DNA of 64,000 bases, from the NCBI GenBank assembly GCA_034359265.1, contig CP136894.1, forward strand, positions 34,006,501-34,070,500. The letters run 5' to 3'. The notes beneath the pieces are model-generated. The model did not search any database. It saw only the letters and a list, made by a program, of their open reading frames with translations, and had not been told where the DNA came from. Below are positions 1 through 11,608 of the stretch, in pieces; position 1 is the first letter of the stretch, and each line of letters opens with the position of its first letter. The stretch is from Canna indica. Its lineage: Eukaryota; Streptophyta; Magnoliopsida; Zingiberales; Cannaceae. A program made the position numbers and the translations under genes.

Positions 1-415
1 TTTTCCTCTGGCTTTAGTCTTACAGACTACACGCCAATCTACTTTATCTTTCTTTCGAGACGAATACTGCATATAATATACTTGTTTAGCTTGAGATGCC
101 AATATAAATGGCTCATTTGAAGCCAATTTTGATTTGTAATTGACCTCGACCAGCTGTTTAAACTTTGGATGAACTCTCATGCCCCTATCACTTGTATCGA
201 ACCAATGACATTTAAAAAGGGCAACAAATTTACATATAAAAAATTGCAATTCTATGACTTCTTCCAATAGTTCGTAAAGGTCAACATCACATTCATCATA
301 TGTTGTCCCTTTGACGCAAACCCCTGCATTCATAGTCTTTTTTATAGATGAATATTCAAGTGTGTGAAATTTATATAAATTAACAAAATAACCATTATAA
401 CACTGTACAAGTCAT
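1..415 (-). pseudogene. CACTA transposase C-terminal fragment (DUF4216-like)
   Basis: The reverse complement of this stretch is clearly homologous over about 400 bp to 3389-3790 of CACTA-2, where the DUF4216-like segment of the second transposase lies. It includes the shared stretches around the cysteine-histidine-tryptophan segment (CHWFDT) and the KVHP motif. Homology stops at about 415, where unrelated subterminal sequence begins. In intact plant CACTA transposases this region follows TNP2 and DUF4218; both are missing, so the fragment cannot encode an active transposase. The two copies differ at many positions, so they belong to different subfamilies. Confidence 0.8.
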
Positions 416-583
416 GCCGGTCCAATTAGGGACAATTCAAGGGTTGTACGTCATATCGAAGATCATTTACTTCGTTTACACGAACATACAACCCCCGAAC
501 GAATCTAAGGTTTTGCAAAATTAAAACTTGACTCGTCGATGCATACGTGAAACGTATCAACTCGCCTTCATTTTTTTCAAAAT

Positions 584-730
584 TTATGGATGCCGGTGTG
601 AGTCCATAGTGGACGATTTCAGCGCGAGTCCACCATGGATGATATATTTTACCGTGAGTCCAAAGTGGATGATTTGGCCGCGAGTCCACAGTGGACGATT
701 CCGGCACGAGTCCTTAGTGGACGATTCCAT
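584..730. repeat. 26-bp palindromic subterminal repeats of CACTA-1
   Basis: Five copies of GAGTCCANAGTGGACGATT-like units start at 600, 626, 656, 682 and 708, giving spacings of 26, 30, 26 and 26 bp. Each unit contains an inverted repeat; the one at 682 is GTCCAC-A-GTGGAC. Arrays of short subterminal motifs are the binding sites of the TNPA-type protein in En/Spm elements, and that role is inferred here. Confidence 0.75.
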
Positions 731-930
731 TAATATTAAACTAATTTCATTAATTAACCTAAAAATAATTAAACCCTAATCAACATTAACCATTAATTAA
801 TATTAACCAAACTATTTACCTAAAAATTAAAAAATTAACAATCACAGTTTGATTTGGGGTTAATTAAACCCTAATCAAGTAATTGATTAGGGTTTAATTA
901 ACCCTAATCATGCATCAATAGTAGCCGACA

Positions 931-1392
931 TCACTGCTGGCTACTGTTTGCATTAGGGCCGATTGCCACCGGTCCCAAATCATGGCGCTGGTGTGTAGAC
1001 GCCAGCGAGGAGAGGGACGACCTAATCGACGCCGACGCGGAGAGGGTTGAATCGACGCCGGCGCGGGGTAGGGAGATGGAGGGATTGAGATGAGAAGAGA
1101 GGAGGAGATGCATATTGGAAGGGAGAGGGACACCGGCGGCGACTGACAGCGGGGGCAACAGGCAGCAACGGACGACAACCGACGATGACGAACGATGGCG
1201 ACAACGGCGAGCAGAGAAGAAAGAGGAAGAAGAGGAAGAAAGAGGAAGGGGCGGGTGCGAAGACAAATAAAAATGATTTTCACCGACGGCTCTCTCAGCC
1301 GTCGATGAAGAGTGTTTTAATTTTCGTGTTGCGTTCGCGCCATTAATTAATAAGCGACGGCCGCTTCCAGCCTTGGCTAATGGCTTATTCAT
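931..1392 (-). other. GC-rich segment with an open frame inside CACTA-1, doubtful gene
   Basis: A 153-codon open frame rich in Ser, Arg and Pro lies on the element's own strand within an unusually GC-rich, purine/pyrimidine-skewed stretch (about 930-1290). A second long frame overlaps it. The composition differs sharply from the AT-rich flanks. It might be a captured host-gene 5' exon or untranslated region, as CACTA elements often carry, or simply low-complexity sequence without stops. No domain is recognisable and I do not assert that it is a gene. Confidence 0.25.
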
Positions 1393-1583
1393 ATCACCCC
1401 GCTAAGCGATGACTAATAACTTATTTTTTTTCACGCCCTGTGAGCGCCATCAACTATGAGTGATGGCTCTATGCGGCCGTATCCGAGCTACGGCTAATTT
1501 GGGTACATCAGTCACGGCCGCTATGGCCGTCACAAAGCCGTGAATTATTTTGACGACCGAGGCGGCCGTCGGTGATTCTCGTG

Positions 1584-1608
1584 GCTGATGTGGTATATTC
1601 TAGTAGTG
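1584..1608 (-). repeat. Terminal inverted repeat (5' end) of CACTA-1
   Basis: On the minus strand the sequence begins CACTACTAGAATATACCACA and then the body starts. The preceding 250 bp on the plus strand are rich in GCCGT/ACGGC motifs in both orientations (1290-1590), typical of CACTA subterminal regions. Confidence 0.85.
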
Positions 1609-2290
1609 ACATTTGGATAGATGTTATCCTTCATTTGCTAGGGATACTAGAAATATCATATTGGGATTATGCATGGATGATTTTAATCTGGTTGGTCATT
1701 CTACATCTCCTTATTCAGTTTGGCCAGTGTTGCTAACAATTTATAATTTGTTGCCATCAATGTGTATGAAAGATGAATTTATTTATCATTCGATGATTAC
1801 TCTGGGTCCTAAGGGTCCGCGAAAAGAAATTGGCGTGTTTCTCCGACCCTTGATAGATGAATTAAAAATATTATGGACTGAGGGAGCTGTCACTTATGAT
1901 TGTGACCGAAAACAAAATTTAAATTTAAAGGCTGCGGTCTTGTGGACAATCAATGATTTTTGGCCTACGGCATGTTGTCTAGTTGGAGCATTTAAGGCCG
2001 CCTCTCTTGTTCGTATCGTATGGAACACTCTAAATCATTCAGTCTTGAGAATGGACAGAAAATCTCATTCTTTGATTGCCATCGTCGATTCCTACCAGCT
2101 AACCATCACTATCGAAAGAATCGTAATAAATTTACTAAGGGCATAGTCGAAAGAGATGGGCCACCACCGATCTTGTCTGGTGAACAAATGTTAGCACGTG
2201 TTTCAGCACTTCCAGATATAATGTTTGGTCGGAATGAAAGAGTGTCGGGCTTTGGTCAAACACATAACTGAGTGAAAAAAAAGTATCTTT
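1609..2290 (+). pseudogene. CACTA TNP2-type transposase core, 5' truncated and frameshifted
   Basis: The translation shows the hallmark TNP2 (Transposase_21) segments: FARDTRN, LGLCMDDFN, the S-PYSVWPV stretch, the MCMKDEF segment and LWTINDF. Then, in another frame from about 2020, it reads the HRRFLP segment and LSGEQML. The first residues are missing because CACTA-1 interrupts the gene at 1608/1609. A frameshift lies near 2005-2020 and a further shift near 2275, so no continuous protein can be made. The enzyme would have bound terminal repeats and cut and joined the transposon in the nucleus. The reading continues into the DUF4218 part at 2297. Confidence 0.85.
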
Positions 2291-2296
2291 TGGGAA

Positions 2297-4030
2297 TTGT
2301 CGTATTGGAGTTCATTACAGATTCGGCATAATTTGGATGTCATGCACATTGAAAAAAATGTGTTTGACAATATTTTCAACACTTTAATGGATGCTTCTAG
2401 AAAAACTAAAGATAATGTCAAGGCCCGATATGATCTGAAAATACTTTGTAAGAGGCCGGTGTTGGAGTTACAAGAGGTTAATGGACGATATCTGAAGCTG
2501 AAGGCCCCATGTGTGTTAAATAAACAACAGATCAAAGATGTTTATCAATGGATAAAAGAACTTAGATTACCCGATGGATATGCCTCATGCTTATCTCGAT
2601 GTGTGAACGTCGATGATTGCAAAATATCAGGGATGAAGAACCATGATTGCCATGTATTCATACAGAGATTGCTTTCAATCACATTTCGAGATCTTCTACC
2701 TGATAATATTTGGGGTCCGTTGACTGAATTAAGTATGTTTTTAGAAACATTTGTGCAAATGTCCTTCGAGTCGGAGATATGTCAACACTTGAAAGTAATA
2801 TTGTTGAAATTATATGCAAGCTGGAGCAGTTTTTCCCTCATACCTTCTTTGGCATATGAGGCACGAGTTGGTGGCCCCATTCAATACCGATGGATGTACT
2901 TATTTGAAAGATACATGAATTGTTTGAAGAAAAAAGTAAAGAACACCGCAGCTGTTGAAGGATCAATATCTGAATCGTATATCATCCAAGAAATTTCAAC
3001 ATTCTGCTCATTTTACTTTGAATCGATAGTACAAACAAGATTTGATCATCTTCCACGTAGCGACGACGGAGGAGTTCGACATTCAGATGGATGTTTAAAT
3101 ATATTCTGTCACTCTGGTCGTGCTTTTGGTTCTCGTCCATCTCGACACTTAAGCAACGAAGAGTATCATTTGACACAATTGTACGTATTACTTAATTGTC
3201 CAGAGATTGAACAATTTATTGAAATATTTGACATTGAGATTGTGCAAAAATACTCTATTCACAACGATGAAGAATTGGAGAGATTATGGGATCGTGATTT
3301 CTCTACTTGGATTCGGGCTTACAGCAAAGATCGCAGAGCTGAAATAGATGAAAGAATATTTGAGTTTGTTAGTGGACCGTCATGACTAGTGTCCTGTTAT
3401 AGCGGATATTTTGTTAATGAGTATAAATTTCATACGGTTGAATTTGCATTTACAAAGAAGACGATGAATGCTGGGGTCTGCCTGAAAGGGACAACGTATG
3501 TTGAATGTGATATGGATTTTTATGGACTGGTGGAAGAAGTGATAGAATTACAATACTTCAGCTTGAAATCAGTTATCCTATTTAGATGTCATTGGTTCGA
3601 TACAACAAAAAGGGGCATGAAAGTTCATCCAAAATACAAACTTGTTGAGGTTAATTACATATCGAAATTGGCAGTAAATGAGCCTTTTATATTGGCATCA
3701 CAAGCCGAACAAGTATATTACGCGAAGTATCCGGCTAGAAATAAAGATAAAGCAGATTGACGTGTTGTCTGTAAGACTAAAGCTAGAGGAAGAATTGATC
3801 CGATAGCGGAAGAAAAAGACCCGATACCTGATGTGACAGATGATTTCTATCTAGAAGTGGATCCTCCCGTAGTAGACCGTATTATTTCAATACTCGAGGA
3901 TGCGGATACAATGTTAGTTTAATTAGAAGTTGAATATGTTGATGATGATGATCATGAAGTTGAGGAAGCTGTAGATGGAGAAGATGAAGAAGAAGAATTT
4001 GAAGGCTATTACTCAGATGATGAGGAATAA
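2297..4030 (+). pseudogene. CACTA transposase C-terminal half (DUF4218 and DUF4216 type)
   Basis: One frame runs from 2297 to a TAA at 4028-4030 and is broken by in-frame stops at 3383-3385, 3758-3760 and 3919-3921. The first part has the DUF4218 landmarks: the DVMHIEKNV segment, GMKNHDCHVF, LLPDNIWGPLTELS, and YRWMYLFERYM. The part from 3389 matches DUF4216 (CHWFDT, then the LVEVNY segment). The end is very acidic (runs of Asp and Glu at 3935-4027), as usual for these proteins. It follows the TNP2 core of the same element after a frameshift. All breaks are simple, so decay is moderate. Confidence 0.85.
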
Positions 4031-4102
4031 TTATAAAGTATATCTTCTATTAAATCTGTCTCTACTATATATATAATCTAATTATATGTTTATTCGATAG
4101 AT

Positions 4103-5677
4103 ATGGTGGGCGGTGGTTATCGTCAGACGAGAGCTTCGGTGTCTCTGATCAGTCAGACTCCAGCACTTCCTCCTACTGCTGATCCTCCTGCCGATGATAC
4201 TCCTGCCGCTGATCCTCATGCCGCCGAGGCTAGTTCATCGAGACGCAGGCGGCCACGCGGGCCGAACAGTTGGCAGCCTTCGCCAGCCATGGAGTCACGT
4301 AGACTCATTAGTGTGATTGGGGAGCGATAATGTATCATGAATTATTACAAATTCATTATATCATAATATAATATTGAACATTATTTTTGTTGTGCAGGTT
4401 CGAGTAGGAGGATGTGCCGAGGACCATATCTTCTATGATCCAACGATACATGCATGGGGCATGGCCCACGTGGTCTCACGTGCCCAGTGAGCACATTGAC
4501 ATGCTATGGCACGAGTTTGAGGCACATATTAATTTTTTTTTATACATGATGATTAATATTGGTATTGCTATTATTGTTTTGCAGGATCGCTATACATGGG
4601 ATGAGGACCAAAGGTCCTTCATTTACACTGCCTGGAAGGCTATTTCCCAGTAGAGGTACAACGACCAGCTGGGGCAAACCCGGTCCCAGGCGATGGCCCG
4701 AGCTAGGACCACAAACATCGTGGAGACTCGGGGATACGACCTCGATTAGATTACTCCGGATATATGGGACCAGCTCATGTTGTTATGGTCGATGGATTGA
4801 TGGCAGGAGGTTTCTAGGACTGCGGCTAGAAACCGCATCTTTGGGGGAGGAGCGCATCTCAGTGGCTGCTCAATATCATTTGTAGTGCACGCTCGTTGTA
4901 TGGTAAGTATTATACCTTAAATTCAATTATATATTTCATTTGTTACTCTGTGTAATAAATAATGTATTTGTTTTATAAATGTAGATGACGGGACTGTCCA
5001 GCGACCCTCCCCGATGGAGGTGTTTGACCGGACTCACCGTCGAGGACATGGGGCGGGGAGTACACTAACACCCGCGCTACAATCATTATGGACTTTGACG
5101 CATGTTTGTTTAAATTATTCATTATTTATTTATTTATTTATTTATTTATAATTTAAGTTAGTATCATTAGTATATTTGTTTAAATTATTCATTATTTATT
5201 TATAATTTAAGTTTTAGTAAAAATATGAAACAATAAATCAAACTTGAGTAGGAGACCTACACTCAGATGGTGACGCATCGCGAGGGCATCCCCGAGGACT
5301 TTGACGTATGAGCATGGGTCAAGGCTGCAGGTGGCTGGGACCACAGCCGTGTATATGGCTTTGCAGACAGTGGTCATGTGCGAGCCGTGCTCGGGCCACT
5401 TGGGGCACCGACCCCTCCGGTCGTTGGTGAGCGGTCGTCCACCTCCAGGACTAATTATGATCAGAGCAATAGGATAAGGACACTGGAGGAGACGATCGCG
5501 AGTCAGAGTGAGATGATGGAGCGTCAAAGTCAGATGATGGCGAAGATGCATGTTATGCTACCGCAACATCTGAGCTCATATCGGAATATGCATCCCTTCG
5601 GAATCATCAGATCCATCGTCCTCGAGCCAGTCCACGCCGGTGTACATGCAAGTACTCCAGACCCCGCCATATTATGA
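4103..5677 (+). pseudogene. Second CACTA gene (plant Ptta/En/Spm transposase-like), multi-exon, broken
   Basis: Starting at ATG 4103 is a Pro/Ala-rich leader. Then come exon-like blocks separated by intron signals: an acceptor at 4398, an acceptor ending TTTTGCAG at 4584, and an intron with donor GTAAGT at 4903 and acceptor at 4984. The blocks encode a tryptophan-rich domain (MLWHEFEA, then YTWDEDQRSFIY, then the TRSQAMARA segment) like the accessory protein found beside TNP2 in plant CACTA elements. The C-terminal block (5378-5677) contains a short coiled coil around RIRTLEE and MMERQSQMM. In-frame stops (for example after GYDLD near 4746) show it is dead. The part from 4671 onward is present three times. 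Confidence 0.6.
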
Positions 5678-6368
5678 TCCGAACCTTCCTCCACCGTCGT
5701 CGTGAGGTTTATTGTTTTGTTTGGATATTGACTTTGTTATTTGGATACTATTTGATTGACTTTTTTTGTTTGAATATTGATACGATAGTTTCAAATTTGA
5801 ATAGTTTTGATATGATTGTGGATAATTATAAATATAAGTATAATTATTTTGATGTATATCTGGGTGTATCTATGATGTGTATATTAATGGATGTGTGTAT
5901 GGGTGTGTGAGTTATGTATCAAGTTAAATGTATCAATGTATTAATGGAAATTAGAAATTTTAAAACTTTTCAATTACAGTTCAACATCATAAACAACGGC
6001 TTTACCACGGCTGTCCGTGGGAAAGCCGTTACTGAAAGTGTATCGTATTTTCTGGGTCACAACCTCAAAGCCGTTGCAGATGACCTACAACAACGGCTTA
6101 GCAATGGGCTTTCACTAACGGCTTTGCCACGACAACCTGGCCATTGCTGATGTATATATCTTCAACGGCCCTGCAGCTGTGGTAGAACCGTTATTGATAC
6201 TAATATCAGCAACAATTGTGCATTGTTGCAGTGCCGTTGTTGATAAGCATAGCAACAACGGTGCTGGCCCATAGTAGAACCCTTGGTGATAATGTTATTA
6301 GCAATGGCCGGAGTGGCCGTTGTTGATCCATTGCTAAGTTATCAGCAACATAATTTTTTGCCATGGTT
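4671..6368 (+). repeat. Tandem unit 1 of the 1.69-kb triplication in CACTA-2
   Basis: The unit begins at GGGGCAAACC and ends just before the next GGGGCAAACC at 6369. It holds the 3' exons of the second CACTA gene and the ACGGC/GCCGT-rich subterminal region (5990-6362). It is 4 bp longer than the others because of one extra TTTA in a (TTTA)n run near 5123-5150. Confidence 0.95.
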
Positions 6369-8062
6369 GGGGCAAACCCGGTCCCAGGCGATGGCCCGAG
6401 CTAGGACCACAAACATCGTGGAGACTCGGGGATACGACCTCGATTAGATTACTCCGGATATATGGGACCAGCTCATGTTGTTATGGTCGATGGATTGATG
6501 GCAGGAGGTTTCTAGGACTGCGGCTAGAAACCGCATCTTTGGGGGAGGAGCGCATCTCAGTGGCTGCTCAATATCATTTGTAGTGCACGCTCGTTGTATG
6601 GTAAGTATTATACCTTAAATTCAATTATATATTTCATTTGTTACTCTGTGTAATAAATAATGTATTTGTTTTATAAATGTAGATGACGGGACTGTCCAGC
6701 GACCCTCCCCGATGGAGGTGTTTGACCGGACTCACCGTCGAGGACATGGGGCGGGGAGTACACTAACACCCGCGCTACAATCATTATGGACTTTGACGCA
6801 TGTTTGTTTAAATTATTCATTATTTATTTATTTATTTATTTATAATTTAAGTTAGTATCATTAGTATATTTGTTTAAATTATTCATTATTTATTTATAAT
6901 TTAAGTTTTAGTAAAAATATGAAACAATAAATCAAACTTGAGTAGGAGACCTACACTCAGATGGTGACGCATCGCGAGGGCATCCCCGAGGACTTTGACG
7001 TATGAGCATGGGTCAAGGCTGCAGGTGGCTGGGACCACAGCCGTGTATATGGCTTTGCAGACAGTGGTCATGTGCGAGCCGTGCTCGGGCCACTTGGGGC
7101 ACCGACCCCTCCGGTCGTTGGTGAGCGGTCGTCCACCTCCAGGACTAATTATGATCAGAGCAATAGGATAAGGACACTGGAGGAGACGATCGCGAGTCAG
7201 AGTGAGATGATGGAGCGTCAAAGTCAGATGATGGCGAAGATGCATGTTATGCTACCGCAACATCTGAGCTCATATCGGAATATGCATCCCTTCGGAATCA
7301 TCAGATCCATCGTCCTCGAGCCAGTCCACGCCGGTGTACATGCAAGTACTCCAGACCCCGCCATATTATGATCCGAACCTTCCTCCACCGTCGTCGTGAG
7401 GTTTATTGTTTTGTTTGGATATTGACTTTGTTATTTGGATACTATTTGATTGACTTTTTTTGTTTGAATATTGATACGATAGTTTCAAATTTGAATAGTT
7501 TTGATATGATTGTGGATAATTATAAATATAAGTATAATTATTTTGATGTATATCTGGGTGTATCTGTGATGTGTATATTAATGGATGTGTGTATGGGTGT
7601 GTGAGTTATGTATCAAGTTAAATGTATCAATGTATTAATGGAAATTAGAAATTTTAAAACTTTTCAATTACAGTTCAACATCATAAACAATGGCTTTACC
7701 ACGGCTGTCCGTGGGAAAGCCGTTACTGAAAGTGTATCGTATTTTCTGGGTCACAACCTCAAAGCCGTTGCAGATGACCTACAACAACGGCTTAGCAATG
7801 GGCTTTCACTAACGGCTTTGCCACGACAACCTGGCCATTGCTGATGTATATATCTTCAACGGCCCTGCAGCTGTGGTAGAACCGTTATTGATACTAATAT
7901 CAGCAACAATTGTGCATTGTTGCAGTGCCGTTGTTGATAAGCATAGCAACAACGGTGCTGGCCCATAGTAGAACCCTTGGTGATAATGTTATTAGCAATG
8001 GCCGGAGTGGCCGTTGTTGATCCATTGCTAAGTTATCAGCAACATAATTTTTTGCCATGATT
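6369..8062 (+). repeat. Tandem unit 2 of the 1.69-kb triplication in CACTA-2
   Basis: A 1,694-bp copy that I find to differ from unit 1 at only a handful of bases: G for A near 7567, T for C near 7690, A for G at 8059, and the TTTA count. The junction with unit 1 shows a 2-bp TG overlap between the sequence flanking the first unit and that flanking the last. Confidence 0.95.
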
Positions 8063-9756
8063 GGGGCAAACCCGGTCCCAGGCGATGGCCCGAGCTAGGA
8101 CCACAAACATCGTGGAGACTCGGGGATACGACCTCGATTAGATTACTCCGGATATATGGGACCAGCTCATGTTGTTATGGTCGATGGATTGATGGCAGGA
8201 GGTTTCTAGGACTGCGGCTAGAAACCGCATCTTTGGGGGAGGAGCGCATCTCAGTGGCTGCTCAATATCATTTGTAGTGCACGCTCGTTGTATGGTAAGT
8301 ATTATACCTTAAATTCAATTATATATTTCATTTGTTACTCTGTGTAATAAATAATGTATTTGTTTTATAAATGTAGATGACGGGACTGTCCAGCGACCCT
8401 CCCCGATGGAGGTGTTTGACCGGACTCACCGTCGAGGACATGGGGCGGGGAGTACACTAACACCCGCGCTACAATCATTATGGACTTTGACGCATGTTTG
8501 TTTAAATTATTCATTATTTATTTATTTATTTATTTATAATTTAAGTTAGTATCATTAGTATATTTGTTTAAATTATTCATTATTTATTTATAATTTAAGT
8601 TTTAGTAAAAATATGAAACAATAAATCAAACTTGAGTAGGAGACCTACACTCAGATGGTGACGCATCGCGAGGGCATCCCCGAGGACTTTGACGTATGAG
8701 CATGGGTCAAGGCTGCAGGTGGCTGGGACCACAGCCGTGTATATGGCTTTGCAGACAGTGGTCATGTGCGAGCCGTGCTCGGGCCACTTGGGGCACCGAC
8801 CCCTCCGGTCGTTGGTGAGCGGTCGTCCACCTCCAGGACTAATTATGATCAGAGCAATAGGATAAGGACACTGGAGGAGACGATCGCGAGTCAGAGTGAG
8901 ATGATGGAGCGTCAAAGTCAGATGATGGCGAAGATGCATGTTATGCTACCGCAACATCTGAGCTCATATCGGAATATGCATCCCTTCGGAATCATCAGAT
9001 CCATCGTCCTCGAGCCAGTCCACGCCGGTGTACATGCAAGTACTCCAGACCCCGCCATATTATGATCCGAACCTTCCTCCACCGTCGTAGTGAGGTTTAT
9101 TGTTTTGTTTGGATATTGACTTTGTTATTTGGATACTATTTGATTGACTTTTTTTGTTTGAATATTGATACGATAGTTTCAAATTTGAATAGTTTTGATA
9201 TGATTGTGGATAATTATAAATATAAGTATAATTATTTTGATGTATATCTGGGTGTATCTGTGATGTGTATATTAATGGATGTGTGTATGGGTGTGTGAGT
9301 TATGTATCAAGTTAAATGTATCAATGTATTAATGGAAATTAGAAATTTTAAAACTTTTCAATTACAGTTCAACATCATAAACAACGGCTTTACCACGGCT
9401 GTCCGTGGGAAAGCCGTTACTGAAAGTGTATCGTATTTTCTGGGTCACAACCTCAAAGCCGTTGCAGATGACCTACAACAACGGCTTAGCAATGGGCTTT
9501 CACTAACGGCTTTGCCACGACAACCTGGCCATTGCTGATGTATATATCTTCAACGGCCCTGCAGCTGTGGTAGAACCGTTATTGATACTAATATCAGCAA
9601 CAATTGTGCATTGTTGCAGTGCCATTGTTGATAAGCATAGCAACAACGGTGCTGGCCCATAGTAGAACCCTTGGTGATAATGTTATTAGCAATGGCCGGA
9701 GTGGCCGTTGTTGATCCATTGCTAAGTTATCAGCAACATAATTTTTTGCCATGGTT
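8063..9756 (+). repeat. Tandem unit 3 of the 1.69-kb triplication in CACTA-2
   Basis: Third copy of 1,694 bp, again almost identical. Private changes include A for C near 9089 and A for G near 9623. It runs directly into the unique terminal 90 bp of the transposon. Confidence 0.95.
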
Positions 9757-9846
9757 GTGTTGCAACAGGCCGGGCCGTTGCACGCCGTTGCTGATGGCTT
9801 TCAGCAACGGTTGGAACCATTGCTGATGCATGTTATTCCAGTAGTG
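9757..9846 (+). repeat. 3' terminal region and inverted repeat of CACTA-2
   Basis: The last 30 bp read on the minus strand begin CACTACTGGAATAACATGCA and continue with CAGCAATGG. GCCGTTGC/GCAACGG motifs alternate in both orientations upstream, continuing the subterminal motif field of the repeat units. Confidence 0.85.
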
Positions 9847-11152
9847 TTAGAGGGCTTAGCTACCCAAAGTATCTTAACATCACTTGGGTTCATCTTAAGT
9901 GCACAATCATATATAGAATGCCCATAGACACCACAACAAAAGCAATGACCATGAAATTCTTTGTTTCTATTTTTCTTAACATGATGTTTAAATGTTGAAT
10001 GCCTAACATGAGATTTATGGTTAGCATGAACATTCTTGAAAGAAACACTTTTCTTTTCAAATTTCCTAGAAGAATAAACATCCTTAATTTCCTTTACTCT
10101 CTTACTTCAAACTACAACCTCATTTTTCAAGGTATCAATAGATTGATGCAAAACACACACTTGGGATCTCAATATGCAATTCTCATTTTTTAAATTCTCA
10201 TTCTCAAGTTTGAAATCACTTTTCAAATCATTACTTCTAAGCTTCATTTTTTATTTCAAATCCTCATTTGCTAGTCTCAAGTTTTTAAGCTCTAGTTCCA
10301 AATTTTCATGGCATGAAACAAAAGACTTAGACTTTAAGTTCTCATTTTCTAGCTCTAAAGCATGCATGTGAAAACTAAGCTTAGAGTTTTCTTTCTTTAG
10401 TTTCCTATTTTCTTTACTCTTTTTCGTGAGCAATTCATACATTGTTCTACATTCTTCAATGAACTCATCATATGACATGTTAAATGAGCTTGAGTTGCTA
10501 GAATCACTATTTAGACAAGAAGCGGTAGAATTTAACTCATCATCAAATCCCATGAGGCAAAGTTGAGAGGTGGCTTCATTGTCATGACAAGAGGATGCTT
10601 CTTCTGATTCGGAGGTGGATGTTGACACACTTGTTCTCTTCTTGGCATTCTTCTTTGATGAAGGACAATTCTTTTTAATGTGCTCATTTTCCTTGAACAG
10701 GTAGCATATAACCTTTCTTCTTTGGTTTTTTGATTTGCTTCTTTGACTAGAAGCACTAAGATCATCAAAACTGAGGTTATTACTAGGGGATGACCATTGT
10801 CATCACCACCCACAACAAATATATTAATCTCTTCAGTTTTAGCATAATCATATAATATATTTAAGGTGGACCAAATATCAAATGTGGAAGAACAATGCAT
10901 AACCTTTTCAAGTATATCATTTGAAAATGAGCAATATAGGTGATGCGTTGTTTTAGCATTCAATTCAAAAAATTTAACTTGTTCTCGAGTCCAATCATTT
11001 ATGTCAATGGTGGGCTCAACATATTCATTCTTTAGCATGCACGATAGATCTAAACTTTGTATTTTAAGAAAAGTATATATCCTACTCTTCCAAACACCAA
11101 AATTTACCTCATACGACCTAGGTGGTGCAAACGCTATACTTTCTAGTGCCAT
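9847..11152 (-). pseudogene. gag of element Z, frameshifted and truncated by CACTA-2
   Basis: ATG at 11152 starts the conserved N-terminal Gag domain (MALESIA, then VNFGVWKSR and the EKVMHCSSTFDIW segment), like the copia gag domain called UBN2. Near 10790 the frame shifts, and the first zinc-knuckle region and a Ser-rich linker follow in the frame of 10628-10251. After that come lysine/asparagine-rich coiled-coil repeats and a second knuckle (CFCCGVYGHSIYDC, about 9915-9955). CACTA-2 removes the last ~25 codons. Gag would form the cytoplasmic virus-like particle and bind the RNA. No protease, integrase or RT frame accompanies it. Confidence 0.8.
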
Positions 11153-11200
11153 TCTAGGATCGAGGCTAGATGTACACGAGATGGTGAAATCTCAATCCAC

Positions 11201-11217
11201 GACCCGCTCTGATACCA
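11201..11217 (-). promoter_or_regulatory. Primer binding site of element Z (tRNA-Met type)
   Basis: On the minus strand TGGTATCAGAGCGGGTC lies 2 bp inside the LTR end, matching the 3' end of plant initiator tRNA-Met over TGGTATCAGAGC. Confidence 0.85.
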
Positions 11218-11219
11218 AA

Positions 11220-11538
11220 TGTTGGTGAAATGGCAACACTAGGGGGAGGGGAGAATAGTATGTTAACTAAATCTTTTTTTTTGTGCCTAATTCCGATATT
11301 AATGTTTTCTTAAACTACTTAAGCAATTCACAATTCAATGAATAAATGCGGAAGCAAGTAATAAAGATAAATAATGCTAACACAATTATTTATAGTGGTT
11401 CGGCCCCAATGCCTACTCCACTATCTAAGAACCCCGCTTAGGATTTTCAAACTAGCTTTACTAGATTATATCGTTTCCCTTACAAAGAAGACTTTACACC
11501 GGAAAGTCTTCGCTCTCAAACCGAAGGCATTTCCACAC
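11220..11538 (-). repeat. Truncated LTR of element Z
   Basis: The minus-strand LTR end is CCATTTCACCAACA at 11220. It contains the family's conserved stretch around CCTAAGCGGGG and TAGTGGAGTAGG. Only the 3' ~320 bp remain; the promoter and palindrome array are missing. Confidence 0.75.
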
Positions 11539-11608
11539 ATGTAGACTGATTGACCAGCATTTCCAAACTAGAAAGAGTCAAAATATCATTAATTATATTC
11601 CTAATTGA

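Larger units (their letters stand above)
1..1608 (-). mobile_element. CACTA-1: internally deleted CACTA (En/Spm) transposon, partly outside the window
   Basis: Read on the minus strand, the element starts at 1608 with the CACTA terminus. It runs through a subterminal region (26-bp repeats at 600-728) directly into the C-terminal DUF4216-like part of a transposase (415-1). The transposase core and DUF4218 part that should lie between are absent, so this is a deletion derivative needing transposase in trans. The other end lies to the left of position 1. Directly after 1608 the sequence is the interior of another CACTA transposase gene (CACTA-2), so CACTA-1 inserted into CACTA-2. The target-site duplication cannot be checked because the left end is not in the window. 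Confidence 0.85.
1609..9846 (+). mobile_element. CACTA-2: CACTA (En/Spm) transposon with triplicated 3' half
   Basis: The element carries a decayed TNP2-type transposase (1609-4030), a second gene (from 4103), three tandem copies of a 1.69-kb 3' segment, and a 3' terminus with inverted CACTA at 9846. Its 5' end lies beyond CACTA-1, outside the window. Immediately right of 9846 the sequence is the gag gene of an LTR element in reverse; comparison with sister gag copies shows that gag continues in phase with TTA next to the terminus, a candidate 3-bp target duplication. CACTA-2 therefore inserted into element Z and later received CACTA-1. Confidence 0.85.
9847..11538 (-). mobile_element. Gag-only LTR element Z (Sirevirus-like), fragment
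   Basis: Read on the minus strand: the last 319 bp of an LTR (11538-11220), a primer binding site, then gag (11152-9847). It is cut by CACTA-2 on its 3' side. The LTR stops matching its relatives near 11538, where LINE sequence takes over without a visible target duplication. It is a relic of the same family as elements A, D, E, F and H. Confidence 0.8.

Noticed and set aside
5207..5551. Minus-strand 114-codon frame, identical three times (also 6901 and 8595)
   Set aside because: It is antisense to the 3' exon of the second CACTA gene and repeats only because the DNA segment is triplicated.
5674..6150. Small frames of 78 codons in each 1.69-kb unit
   Set aside because: They fall in the AT-rich 3' untranslated part and the subterminal motif field of the transposon; their composition is not protein-like.
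11201..11217. tRNA-like match at the primer binding sites
   Set aside because: Only the 3' 12-18 bases of tRNA-Met are complementary; no cloverleaf can be formed, so this is a priming site and not a tRNA gene.
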